This document shows positions 56,123 to 64,000 of a stretch of DNA of 64,000 nt, piece by piece. The stretch's first letter is position 1, and every line of letters begins with the position of its first letter. Made by a program: the position numbers and the translations under genes. Source of the DNA: Roseomonas aerilata DSM 19363 (lineage in GTDB: Bacteria; Pseudomonadota; Alphaproteobacteria; Acetobacterales; Acetobacteraceae); contig NZ_JONP01000001.1 in NCBI RefSeq assembly GCF_000711725.1, positions 1 through 64,000 of the forward strand. The letters run 5' to 3'. Under the pieces are notes generated by a model. That model searched no databases and was not told the origin of the DNA. It was given only the letters and a program-made list of their open reading frames with translations.

Positions 56123-57261
56123 CAGGTGGCGCCTTCCTCGGACCGGCTCATCCGCTTCCGGCTGAGCGCCAGCAGGAAGCCCATGCCGAGCGCGATGGCG
56201 ATCACCGAGGACCCGCCATAGGAGACGAAGGGCAGCGTCATCCCCTTCGTCGGGATCAGGTGGAGGGAGGAGGCCATGTTGATGAAGGCCTGCAGCCCGA
56301 ACTGCGTCAGCAGCCCGGACGCCGCGAGGATCACGTAGAGGTCCGTCTCCGCTAGCAGCCGCATCAGCCCGCGCACCACCACGAAGGCAAACAGCGCGAG
56401 GATAAGGAGGCAGACGATCAGCCCGAACTCCTCCCCCACCACGGCATAGACGAAGTCCGCATGGGCGTCGGGCAGCACGGTCTTCATCCGGCCCTCGCCG
56501 GGGCCCACGCCCATCATCCCGCCGGCACCGAAGGCCTCCAGCGCCACGTCCACCTGGTAGTTGTTGCCGTGCTCCGGGTAGAGGAAGCGGTTCATGCGGT
56601 CGTGGAAGTGGGGGAACAGGAAGTAGGCGCCGAAAAGGGCCGCCACGCTAAATCCGCCGAGCACCGTGACCACTGCCATGTTGATCCCCGCCACGAAGAC
56701 CTGCGCGAGGAAGACGGCGGTGATGACCAGCAGCATCCCGATATCCGGCTGCCGCTGCAGCAAGAGCGCGACGAAGCCGTAGAGCGCGACAACCAGCGCC
56801 CAGGCCACCCAGGCCTTGCGCCCGGCCATCTTCGCCTCGGCGATCAGCCAGGCCGCGACCACGGCGAAGCAGGGCTTGAGGAATTCGGAGGGCTGAAGGG
56901 AGCCGATCAGTGGCACGTTCAGCCAGCGCCGGGCGCCCTTCACCTCGGCGCCGATCAGCAGCGTTGCGATGGTCAGCACCAGCGCGCCCACGAAGCCGAG
57001 CAGCGCGAGCCGCCTCACCCCCTTCGGGCTCAGCAGCGAAACGGCGGCCATGACCGTCGTCGCCATCACCAGGAACATCACCTGCTTGGCGAAGAACAGG
57101 TTGCGCGAGGACGCGCCGATGCGCTCCGCCACGGCCGGCGCGGCCGCCAGCACCATGAGGTAGCCGAAGCCGACCAGCGTCAGCAGCGCGGCCAGGGTCC
57201 AGCGATCAACGCTCCACCACCAGCGGCCCAGGGTGGAGGTATCGGCGCGGGAGAGTGCCAT
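56122..57261 (-). CDS. ftsW: Peptidoglycan glycosyltransferase FtsW
   Basis: A 379-residue SEDS-family membrane glycosyltransferase with about ten membrane segments, acting with FtsI at the septum. It contains PSEFLKPCFAVVAAWLIAEA, LQRQPDIGMLLVITAVFLAQ and VDVALEAFGAGGMMGVGPGEG with HADFVYAVVGEEFGLIVCLL; the end MTLPFVSYGGSSVIAIALGM is typical of SEDS proteins. The gene overlaps murD and murG by one base on each side. The catalytic Asp is in the large extracytoplasmic loop region. Confidence 0.95.
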   Translation of the reverse strand: MALSRADTSTLGRWWWSVDRWTLAALLTLVGFGYLMVLAAAPAVAERIGASSRNLFFAKQVMFLVMATTVMAAVSLLSPKGVRRLALLGFVGALVLTIATLLIGAEVKGARRWLNVPLIGSLQPSEFLKPCFAVVAAWLIAEAKMAGRKAWVAWALVVALYGFVALLLQRQPDIGMLLVITAVFLAQVFVAGINMAVVTVLGGFSVAALFGAYFLFPHFHDRMNRFLYPEHGNNYQVDVALEAFGAGGMMGVGPGEGRMKTVLPDAHADFVYAVVGEEFGLIVCLLILALFAFVVVRGLMRLLAETDLYVILAASGLLTQFGLQAFINMASSLHLIPTKGMTLPFVSYGGSSVIAIALGMGFLLALSRKRMSRSEEGAT

Positions 57262-58601
57262 CAGGCGGCCTCCGCTTCACGGTTGGAAAGGGCGGCGACG
57301 AGGGCGCGGAAGGCATCGCCCCGCGCCTCGAAGCTGCGGAACTGGTCGAAGGAGGCGCAGGCCGGCGAGAGCAGCACGGCGGGCGCCCCGGTGCGGCGGG
57401 CCGCCTCCAGCGCGGCCGGCACGGCGGCCTCCAGCGTGCCGAGGATCCGGTGCGGCACGCCATGCGCGGCGAGCGTCGCCGCAAATTCCTCCGCCGCCTG
57501 CCCGATGAGCAGCGCCTCGGCGATCCGGGGGAAGAAGCGCGCGAGCGGCTCGATCCCGCCGGCCTTGGGAACGCCGCCCGCGATCCAGACCAGCCGATCG
57601 TGGCAGGCCAGCGCATAGGCCGCGCTGTCCGCGTTCGTCGCCTTGCTGTCGTTGAGGAAGGCGACGCCGCCGACCGCACCCACCTTCTCCTGCCGGTGCG
57701 GCAGGCCGGGATAGGTCAGCAGCGCCGACCCGACCGTCGCACGGTCGATCCCGAGAGCGAAGGCGAGCGCCACGGCCGCAGCCGCGTTCTGCGCATTGTG
57801 GATGCCGGGCAGGGAAGGGGCCTCGGAGAGGTCGGCGATCACCCCGGCATCATCCCGCAGCAGCGTGCCCTGCGCCCATACGCCGCCCTTCTGCGGCGCG
57901 CTGCCCGAGATCGGCACCACCCGCGCGCCATGCGGCACGGCCGGCGTCAACGGATCGTCCATCCCAAGCACCGACACGGCGTTGCCCACCAGAACCCGCG
58001 CCTTCGCCGCCGCATAGCCTGCCATGTCCCCGTGCCGGTCGAGATGGTCCGGGGAGAGGTTCAGCAGCGCGCCAAGATCGAAGCGCGCCTCATCCAGCCG
58101 CTCGGCGGAGTAGGAGGACATCTCGAGGATATAGACCCCTTCATCCCCCAGCACGGGCATGTCGAGCGCCGGCGGGCCGAGATTTCCGCCCGTCGCCACC
58201 ACCATCCCCGCCGCGCGGGCGATGTGGTCCAGCAGCGCCGTGGTCGTGGACTTGCCGTTCGTGCCCGTGATCCCCGCGAAGCGCGCCCGGCTGCCCGCCG
58301 CCCGCACGGCGCGGAACAGGAACTCCACGTCGCAGAGCACCGGCGCGCCGATCGCCTCGGCCCGCTGCGCCAGCGGATGCGCCCGCGGCCTGCGATGCGG
58401 GATGCCCGGCGAGATCAGCAGGATATCGAAGCCCTTGGGCTGGCCGATCGCGATCCCGGCCGCCGCCGCAGCGGCCCGCGCCGCCTCGCCGTCGTCCCAG
58501 GCCGTGACCTCGGCGCCCCACTCGCGCAGCCGGCGCGCCGCCGGCATCCCCGCCCGCCCCAGGCCAAGAACGACGATCCGAAGGCCGGCGAAGGGCTGCA
58601 T
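57261..58601 (-). CDS. murD: UDP-N-acetylmuramoyl-L-alanine--D-glutamate ligase MurD
   Basis: A 446-residue ligase adding D-glutamate. The Rossmann part is FAGLRIVVLGLGRAGMPAAR, the ATP loop ITGTNGKSTTTALLDHIARA, then LEMSSYSAERLDEARFDLGA and LNLSPDHLDRHGDMAGYAAAK with the conserved HLDRHG motif. NDSKATNADSAAYALACHDR and ACASFDQFRSFEARGDAFRA in the C-terminal domain are diagnostic of MurD. Its start lies five bases after the mraY stop; the ATG at 58601 fits the usual N-terminus. Confidence 0.96.
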   Translation of the reverse strand: MQPFAGLRIVVLGLGRAGMPAARRLREWGAEVTAWDDGEAARAAAAAAGIAIGQPKGFDILLISPGIPHRRPRAHPLAQRAEAIGAPVLCDVEFLFRAVRAAGSRARFAGITGTNGKSTTTALLDHIARAAGMVVATGGNLGPPALDMPVLGDEGVYILEMSSYSAERLDEARFDLGALLNLSPDHLDRHGDMAGYAAAKARVLVGNAVSVLGMDDPLTPAVPHGARVVPISGSAPQKGGVWAQGTLLRDDAGVIADLSEAPSLPGIHNAQNAAAAVALAFALGIDRATVGSALLTYPGLPHRQEKVGAVGGVAFLNDSKATNADSAAYALACHDRLVWIAGGVPKAGGIEPLARFFPRIAEALLIGQAAEEFAATLAAHGVPHRILGTLEAAVPAALEAARRTGAPAVLLSPACASFDQFRSFEARGDAFRALVAALSNREAEAA

Positions 58602-58606
58602 CCCGC

Positions 58607-59692
58607 TCACCGGATCTTCAGGGTGGAGAGGCCGATGAGGGCCAGGATCATCGAGATGATCCAGAAGCGGATCACGATGGTTGGCTCCGACCAGCCCTTC
58701 TTCTCGTAGTGATGGTGCAGCGGCGCCATGAGGAACACCCGCCGCCCCGTGCGCTTGAACCAGAAGACCTGGATGACGACCGAGAGCGTCTCCACCACGA
58801 ACAGCCCGCCGACGATGGCCAGCACCACCTCGTGCTTTGTGGCGACGGCCACGGCACCGAGCGCGCCCCCGAGCGCCAGGCTGCCCGTATCGCCCATGAA
58901 CACCGCCGCCGGCGGTGCGTTGAACCACAGGAACCCCAGCCCCGCCCCGATCAGCGCGGAGCAGAACACCGCCAACTCGCCCGTGCCCGGCACGAAGTGG
59001 AGCTGCAGGTATTCCGAGAAAACGCGGTTGCCGACGAGATAGGCGATGAGCGCGAAGACGCCCGCCGCGATCATCACGGGCACGATGGCCAGCCCGTCCA
59101 GCCCGTCCGTCAGGTTCACCGCGTTGGAGGCGCCGACCATCACCAGCATGCCCACCAGCGGGAAGAAGATGCTGAAGGGGATCAGCAACTCCTTGAAGAC
59201 GGGAACCGTGAGGCTCTGGTTCAGCTCCGGCGGCACGAAGTAGAGGATGACTAGCGCCACGATCAGCGCCAGGCCGAACTGCACCACCAGCTTGCCCCGG
59301 GCGGAGACGCCCTTCGTGTTCCGCTTCGTCACCTTCAGCCAGTCGTCCGCGAAGCCCAGCAGCCCAAAGCCGAGGGTGAGCACCAGCACCGCCCAGACCA
59401 TGCCGTTGCGCAGATCCGCCCAGAGAAGGGTGGAAACCGTCAGCGCCATGAGGATCAGCACGCCACCCATTGTGGGCGTGCCCTTCTTCTCGATGAGGTG
59501 TCGCTCCGGACCATCGGCGCGGATCGGCTGGCCGCCGCGCTGAAAGCCGCGCAGCCCGCGGATCACCATCGGCCCGAACATGAGCGAGACGACCAGCGCC
59601 GTCAGGCAGGCCGCGCCCGCCCGAAAGGTGAGATAGCGGAAGAGGTTGAAGATGATGAAGTCGCCGGGTGTCGCGAGAAGCGCGGGGATCAT
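58607..59692 (-). CDS. mraY: Phospho-N-acetylmuramoyl-pentapeptide-transferase MraY
   Basis: A 361-residue membrane enzyme with about ten segments that makes lipid I. Catalytic motifs are [38 protein letters not shown] and [20 protein letters not shown], and [20 protein letters not shown] is the conserved HHH loop. [20 protein letters not shown] lies near the N-terminus. The start overlaps the murF stop (ATGA). Confidence 0.97.
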   Translation of the reverse strand: MIPALLATPGDFIIFNLFRYLTFRAGAACLTALVVSLMFGPMVIRGLRGFQRGGQPIRADGPERHLIEKKGTPTMGGVLILMALTVSTLLWADLRNGMVWAVLVLTLGFGLLGFADDWLKVTKRNTKGVSARGKLVVQFGLALIVALVILYFVPPELNQSLTVPVFKELLIPFSIFFPLVGMLVMVGASNAVNLTDGLDGLAIVPVMIAAGVFALIAYLVGNRVFSEYLQLHFVPGTGELAVFCSALIGAGLGFLWFNAPPAAVFMGDTGSLALGGALGAVAVATKHEVVLAIVGGLFVVETLSVVIQVFWFKRTGRRVFLMAPLHHHYEKKGWSEPTIVIRFWIISMILALIGLSTLKIR

Positions 59693-61077
59693 GCCGCCTC
59701 TCCCCGTCCCGCGGCGCCCTGCGCCTTGATCGCCCGCACCACCGCCGCCATGCGGCTGCCGAGCGAGCCCTTCACCAGCACCGCATCGCCCGCGCGCAGC
59801 GCCTCGGCCACGATCGGCGCCAGCGCCTCGCTGTCCTCTGCGTGCGCGCCGCGCCGCCCAGCCGGCAGCGCCGCGTACAGCGCCGCCATCTGCGGCCCGC
59901 AGGTAAACACAAGATCGGCGCACGCCGCCGCATCCGCCGCCAGCGCAGCGTGCATCGCGACGCCCTCATTCCCGAGTTCCAGCATGTCGCCCATCACGGC
60001 AATCCGCCGCTTCCCTTCCTGAGCCGCCAGGACGGCAAGGGCCGCACGCATGGAGGTCGTATTGGCATTGTAGGATTCGTCGAGCAGCAGCGCCGCCCCG
60101 CCGACCAGGGGGATGGAAACCCGCGCCCCCCGCCCGGCCAGAGCGGCGAAGCCCGCCAGCCCTTCCGCGAAGCGCCGGGGCTCTACCCCCAGCGCCCGCG
60201 CCGCGGCCATGGCCGCGACCGCGTTGAGCGCCATGTGCCGACCCGGCACGGCCAGCGCAACCTCGATTTCGTCGCCGCCGAGCGCGACGCGGAAGCGTTG
60301 CCGGTCCGCCTCACCCGCCCAGCCGACCAGCCGCGCCTCGGCCCGCTCGCCCTCGCCGAACAGCACGGCCCGCACGCCCGCCGCGGCCGCGCGCCGCTGC
60401 AGAAGCTCGGCCTGCGTGCCCTCCGCGGGCAGCACCGCGACGCCGCCGGGCTCCAGCCCCTCCAGGATATCCGCCTTCTCCTCGGCGATCGTTTCAAGCG
60501 AGCCGAGGCGGCCGAGATGGGCGGGAGCGATCACCGTGATAACGGCGACATGCGGCCGGGCAAGCCGGGCCAGCGGCGCGATCTCGCCCCGCGTGTTCAT
60601 CCCGATCTCGACCACGCCGAAATCGGCCTCGACCGGCATCCGCGCCAGCGTCAGCGGCACGCCCCAGTGGTTGTTGTAGCTCGCCGCTGCCGCGTGCACG
60701 CGCCCGGCCGCCGAAAGCCCCGCGGCCAGCATCTCCTTCGTGCTCGTCTTGCCGACGCTGCCCGTGACGGCCACGATTCCGGCGGAGGAGCGCGCACGCC
60801 CCGCCGCACCCAGCGCAGTCAGCCCCGCCAGCGTATCCGCCACCCGCAGCAGCGGCGCGCCCTCGACCTCATGGTCCACCATCGCGCAGCCCGCGCCGCG
60901 ACGGAGCGCGTCCGCAACGAAATCGTGGCCGTCGCGCGCGTCGCGGAGCGCGATGAACAGCTCGCCATCGCCAACCGCCCGGCTGTCGATCGACACGCCG
61001 GAAACGGCCACGCCCTCCGGCACCTCGCCCCCCGTCGCCGCGCGCAGCGAGGTGGAATCCCACAGCGGCGCGCTCAC
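59689..61077 (-). CDS. murF: UDP-N-acetylmuramoyl-tripeptide--D-alanyl-D-alanine ligase MurF
   Basis: A 462-residue ligase adding D-Ala-D-Ala. The N-terminal domain contains [20 protein letters not shown], the ATP loop is [20 protein letters not shown], then [17 protein letters not shown] (NNxxGVPL is diagnostic of MurF) and [40 protein letters not shown] is in the C-terminal domain. The start is a GTG that overlaps the murE stop (GTGA). Confidence 0.96.
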   Translation of the reverse strand: MSAPLWDSTSLRAATGGEVPEGVAVSGVSIDSRAVGDGELFIALRDARDGHDFVADALRRGAGCAMVDHEVEGAPLLRVADTLAGLTALGAAGRARSSAGIVAVTGSVGKTSTKEMLAAGLSAAGRVHAAAASYNNHWGVPLTLARMPVEADFGVVEIGMNTRGEIAPLARLARPHVAVITVIAPAHLGRLGSLETIAEEKADILEGLEPGGVAVLPAEGTQAELLQRRAAAAGVRAVLFGEGERAEARLVGWAGEADRQRFRVALGGDEIEVALAVPGRHMALNAVAAMAAARALGVEPRRFAEGLAGFAALAGRGARVSIPLVGGAALLLDESYNANTTSMRAALAVLAAQEGKRRIAVMGDMLELGNEGVAMHAALAADAAACADLVFTCGPQMAALYAALPAGRRGAHAEDSEALAPIVAEALRAGDAVLVKGSLGSRMAAVVRAIKAQGAAGRGEAA

Positions 61078-62537
61078 GCCGCCAGCCCTGCCAAGCGGCG
61101 CACCACCGCCACGTCGTCGAAAGGATGCGTCACGCCGGCGATGGTCTGCCCGCTCTCATGCCCCTTGCCGGCCACCGCCAGCACGTCGCCCGGCCCCAGC
61201 GCGCCCATCGCTTCCGCGATCGCCGCCTCCCGTCCTCCGATCTCGACGCCGCCCGGGCAGGCCGCGAGGACGGCGGCGCGGATCGCGGCCGGGTCCTCGC
61301 TGCGGGGGTTGTCGTCCGTCACCACCACGCGGTCCGCCAGCGCCGCGCAGGCCGCACCCATCAGGGGCCGCTTGCCGGGATCGCGATCCCCGCCGGCGCC
61401 GAACACCACGTGCAGCCGCGCCGCGTGTGGCCGCAGCGCCGCCAGCAGTCGCTCCAGCGCGTCCGGCGTATGCGCGTAATCGACATAGACGGCCGCCCCG
61501 TTCGGCAGCCGCGCCGCCAGCTCCATCCGCCCGCGCACGCCGGACAGCCGGGGCAGGGCGGCGAGCACGCGATCCGCGGGCGTGCCCGTCGCCACCGCCA
61601 GCGCCGCCGCGACGAGCACGTTATCCGCCTGGTAGCGCCCGACAAGCGGCAGCCGTACCACCTCCCGCCGGCCAAAGAGGGAGAGTTCGATCTCCTGCCC
61701 CTCCGGCAGCGGCGCGTGGCGCAGCAGCCGCGCATCCTCTCCTGCCTCGCCTACCGTCAGCAGCCGCAGCCGGCGCGCGGCCGCGATGCGGCGCAGCACC
61801 TCCAGCGTCTCGGCGTCCATATCCGCGTTCACCACCGCGGGGCGTCCGGCCTCCAGCAAGGTGTCGAACAGCCGCAGCTTCGCCGCGCGATAGGCCTCGA
61901 TCGTGCGGTGATAATCGAGGTGGTCGCGCGTCAGGTTCGAGAAGCCGGCGCCTGCCAGCACCACCCCGTCCAGCCGCCGCTGCTCCAGCCCGTGGGACGA
62001 CGCCTCCATCGCCGCATGCGTCACCCCGCCGCGCGCGAGCCCGGCCAGCGTCGCGTGCAGCGAGACCGGGTCCGGCGTCGTCAGCGAGGGCCCCTGCGGG
62101 AACCCCTCCGCCACCAGCCCGAGCGTGCCCATCGAGGCCGCGCGCGCGCCGCCGTCCGACCAGATCTGCCGCAGGAAATCCGCCGTGCTCGTCTTCCCGT
62201 TCGTGCCGGTCACGGCCACCACGGTGCCGGGCTGCGCGCCGTGGAAGCGCGCGGCCATCTGCGCCAGCGCCCGGCGAGGGTCCGGTGCCGTCATCAGCGC
62301 CCGCGGCGGCACGCCCGGCGGCCACTCCGTCCCCTCGGGCGCGAGGACCGCGATGGCCCCGCGCCGCACCGCATCCGCGATGTGCTCCCGCCCGTCCGTC
62401 CGCGCACCGGGCAGCGCCGCGAAAAGCGAGCCCGGCACCACCTGCCGGCTATCCGCCGTCAGCCCCGTGATCTCCGGCCGTCCCTCATACCGCGCGGCGA
62501 TGGGATCGAGCGGAGACATCAGCTCATCGAGCCTCAT
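61074..62537 (-). CDS. murE: UDP-N-acetylmuramoyl-L-alanyl-D-glutamate--2,6-diaminopimelate ligase MurE
   Basis: A 487-residue ligase. The ATP loop is VAVTGTNGKTSTADFLRQIW, ASSHGLEQRRLDGVVLAGAG is conserved and TRDHLDYHRTIEAYRAAKLR the following motif. The C-terminal DNPRSEDP motif (VVTDDNPRSEDPAAIR) specifies meso-diaminopimelate, as expected for a Gram-negative. The ATG at 62537 (MRLDELMSPLDPIAARYEG) overlaps the end of ftsI by 14 bases. Confidence 0.97.
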   Translation of the reverse strand: MRLDELMSPLDPIAARYEGRPEITGLTADSRQVVPGSLFAALPGARTDGREHIADAVRRGAIAVLAPEGTEWPPGVPPRALMTAPDPRRALAQMAARFHGAQPGTVVAVTGTNGKTSTADFLRQIWSDGGARAASMGTLGLVAEGFPQGPSLTTPDPVSLHATLAGLARGGVTHAAMEASSHGLEQRRLDGVVLAGAGFSNLTRDHLDYHRTIEAYRAAKLRLFDTLLEAGRPAVVNADMDAETLEVLRRIAAARRLRLLTVGEAGEDARLLRHAPLPEGQEIELSLFGRREVVRLPLVGRYQADNVLVAAALAVATGTPADRVLAALPRLSGVRGRMELAARLPNGAAVYVDYAHTPDALERLLAALRPHAARLHVVFGAGGDRDPGKRPLMGAACAALADRVVVTDDNPRSEDPAAIRAAVLAACPGGVEIGGREAAIAEAMGALGPGDVLAVAGKGHESGQTIAGVTHPFDDVAVVRRLAGLAA

Positions 62538-64000
62538 CGTCCGCCGGCCGGTCGGCGGCATCGAGCGTTGCCGCCTGCGCCGCCATGGTGAAGCGGATGC
62601 GGCTCACCGTCTGCTCGCGCAGCAGCTCCGTCACGCGCATCGGCACGGGCGGCGCGAGGGCCGGCGTGGTCGGGGTCGGTTGCGGCGTTGCGGGGCGCGG
62701 CGATACGGCCGGGGTCGGCGCCGGGCGGGCCGTCGCGGCCGGGGCACCGGGGCGCGCGGCGGGGGCGGCGGTCGCACCCGGCGGGCGCGCCGGCGCGCGG
62801 CCCGGCTGCAGCCCGATGCTGATCGCCTGCACGATGGAGGGCTCGGTCGGGTTCTCCGGCACCAGGCCCAGCACCGGCGCGATGCGCCCGATCACGGAGC
62901 CCGCGGCCGGCGCCGCCACCCAGCCCGCCGTCGCATAGCCGTGGCTGCGGGCGTTCGGATTCGGCTCGTCCACCATCACGTAGATGGCGTAGCGCGGCGC
63001 GTTCATCGGGAAGGCGCCGACGAAGGCGGCGATGCGCTTGTTCGGCAGGTAGCCGCCGCGCGGCCCGGTCTTCTGCGCCGTGCCCGTCTTGCCGCCGACG
63101 AAATACCCGGCGACGTCGGCACCCTTGCCCGAGCCGTCCGTGACCACCAGCCGCATCAGCCGGCGCATCGTCTCCGAGGTGCGCTCGCTGATCACGCGCG
63201 TGCCCTCGCGCACGGTGCCGGGCGGCTGCGCGAGCAGCGTTGGCTGGCGCAGGATCCCGCCATTGACCACGGCCGAGATGCCGGTCGCGACGTGCAGCGG
63301 CGTGACGGAGATGCCGTGGCCGAAGGAGATCGTCATCATGTTGATGTCACGCCAGCCATTGGCCGGCGGCACCAGCGGCAGCGCGGTTTCCGTGATCTCG
63401 ATCGCCTGGCGCGACAGCATGCCCATGCGCTGCATGAACTCGCGCTGCCGGGTGGGGCCGAAGCCCTGCGCCATGTGCGCGGCACCGAGGTTGGAGGAGT
63501 AGGCGAGCACCTCCGGGAAGCTCAGCCAGCGCCCCTTGCCCTTGTAGTCGCTGATCGTGAAGCGGCCGTAACGGATCGGTGCCGATGCGTTGAAGCTGCT
63601 CGTGTTGACGTTGGACGTGCCGTATTCCAGCGCGGCCGCGGCCGTCAGCAGCTTGAAGGTCGAGCCCGGCTCGTAGGTGCCGACCGTCACGCGGTTGAAC
63701 CGCTGCTCCGGCGTCGCCGCCCCGATGTCCCCCGCGTCGTAGTCGGGCAGGGACACCATGGCGACGACCTCGCCGGTGTTGACGTCGAGCACCACGCCCG
63801 CGCCGCCGATGCCCGTGTAGTCGTCGATGGCCTTCGCAACCGCGTCGCGCAGCGCGAGCTGCACGCGGATGTCGATCGAGGTGCGCAACGGGTCGTGCGG
63901 CCGCTGGCGCAGCCGCTCGTCGTGGTAGCGCTCCATGCCCGAGAGGCCCGAGCCGTCCACGTCCACGTTGCCGAGCACGTGCACCGCCGCCCGGCCCTGC
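62524..64000 (-). CDS. ftsI: Peptidoglycan transpeptidase FtsI (PBP3), 3' part
   Basis: The C-terminal part of a class B penicillin-binding protein, cut by the right window edge (492 residues visible). The transpeptidase motifs are GTYEPGSTFKLLTAAAAL (SxxK), LAYSSNLGAAHMAQGFGP (SxN) and YFVGGKTGTAQKTGPRGGYL (KTG). After the catalytic domain comes an unusual linker of roughly 60 residues rich in Pro and Ala, then a short conserved-looking end (LREQTVSRIRFTMAAQ). The frame runs on to the edge without a start; the GRAAVHVLGNVDVDGSGLSG stretch before the domain is typical of FtsI. It is the first dcw gene seen here. Confidence 0.95.
   Translation of the reverse strand, partial: QGRAAVHVLGNVDVDGSGLSGMERYHDERLRQRPHDPLRTSIDIRVQLALRDAVAKAIDDYTGIGGAGVVLDVNTGEVVAMVSLPDYDAGDIGAATPEQRFNRVTVGTYEPGSTFKLLTAAAALEYGTSNVNTSSFNASAPIRYGRFTISDYKGKGRWLSFPEVLAYSSNLGAAHMAQGFGPTRQREFMQRMGMLSRQAIEITETALPLVPPANGWRDINMMTISFGHGISVTPLHVATGISAVVNGGILRQPTLLAQPPGTVREGTRVISERTSETMRRLMRLVVTDGSGKGADVAGYFVGGKTGTAQKTGPRGGYLPNKRIAAFVGAFPMNAPRYAIYVMVDEPNPNARSHGYATAGWVAAPAAGSVIGRIAPVLGLVPENPTEPSIVQAISIGLQPGRAPARPPGATAAPAARPGAPAATARPAPTPAVSPRPATPQPTPTTPALAPPVPMRVTELLREQTVSRIRFTMAAQAATLDAADRPADDEAR

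Overview
This window is GC-rich chromosomal DNA from an alphaproteobacterium, most likely an Acetobacteraceae member of the Roseomonas type. The evidence is the alphaproteobacterial division and cell-wall (dcw) gene order with lpxC and bamD downstream, an FtsZ ending in the alphaproteobacterial tail [11 protein letters not shown], several orphan tripartite-tricarboxylate (Bug/TctC) binding proteins, and very high GC throughout. The genus is an inference. No rRNA, tRNA, CRISPR array, insertion sequence or prophage gene is visible, and no gene looks like a classical DNA-binding regulator.

Layout. 1-3.9 kb: the start of a PAS-type chemotaxis receptor with a homopolymer frameshift, an exported helical-toroid protein, a flavin reductase and a small membrane protein. 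3.8-9.0 kb: a complete branched-chain amino acid type ABC operon (livH-M-G-F-K, minus strand), followed by a 19-codon frame behind an exceptionally strong ribosome binding site. 9.1-20.9 kb: metabolic accessory genes. These include an FMN reductase, an NTF2-like protein, three Bug proteins, a tightly coupled minus-strand operon (RraA-like aldolase, Ldh-family dehydrogenase, Bug protein, 3-hydroxyisobutyrate-dehydrogenase-like protein, ModA-like protein), a copper chaperone, an M29 aminopeptidase, a family 5 peptide-binding protein and OsmC.

21-31 kb: two GNAT acetyltransferases, a repeat-rich SH3 protein, a LysE exporter, an HNH protein, EttA, a RgpF-like protein, MlaC and MlaA, MetF and a bile-acid-symporter-family protein. 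31-45.7 kb: genome maintenance (UvrD, LigA, endonuclease V, RecN) mixed with PrmA, a DUF1127 protein, aminopeptidase P, a fourth Bug protein, a LysE protein, an MHS-type transporter and a methyltransferase-like protein. 45.7-64 kb: bamD, lpxC and the dcw cluster, all on the minus strand. In transcription order the cluster reads ftsI (cut by the window edge), murE, murF, mraY, murD, ftsW, murG, murC, murB, ddl, ftsQ, ftsA, ftsZ, with a strong terminator after ftsZ and then lpxC and bamD.

How the genes work together. The dcw genes build the UDP-MurNAc-pentapeptide, flip and polymerise it, and drive septation. lpxC and bamD serve outer-membrane lipid A and protein assembly, and mlaA/mlaC serve outer-membrane lipid asymmetry. 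The middle of the window looks like a uptake-and-catabolism region for small carboxylates, because binding proteins are interleaved with oxidoreductases and an aldolase-type enzyme. I did not find a convincing new defence or mobile system. The observations most worth a second look are the 19-codon frame with the maximal Shine-Dalgarno, the homopolymer frameshift in the chemoreceptor, the coupled operon ending in an apparently cytoplasmic ModA-like protein, and near-leaderless promoters at uvrD and bamD.
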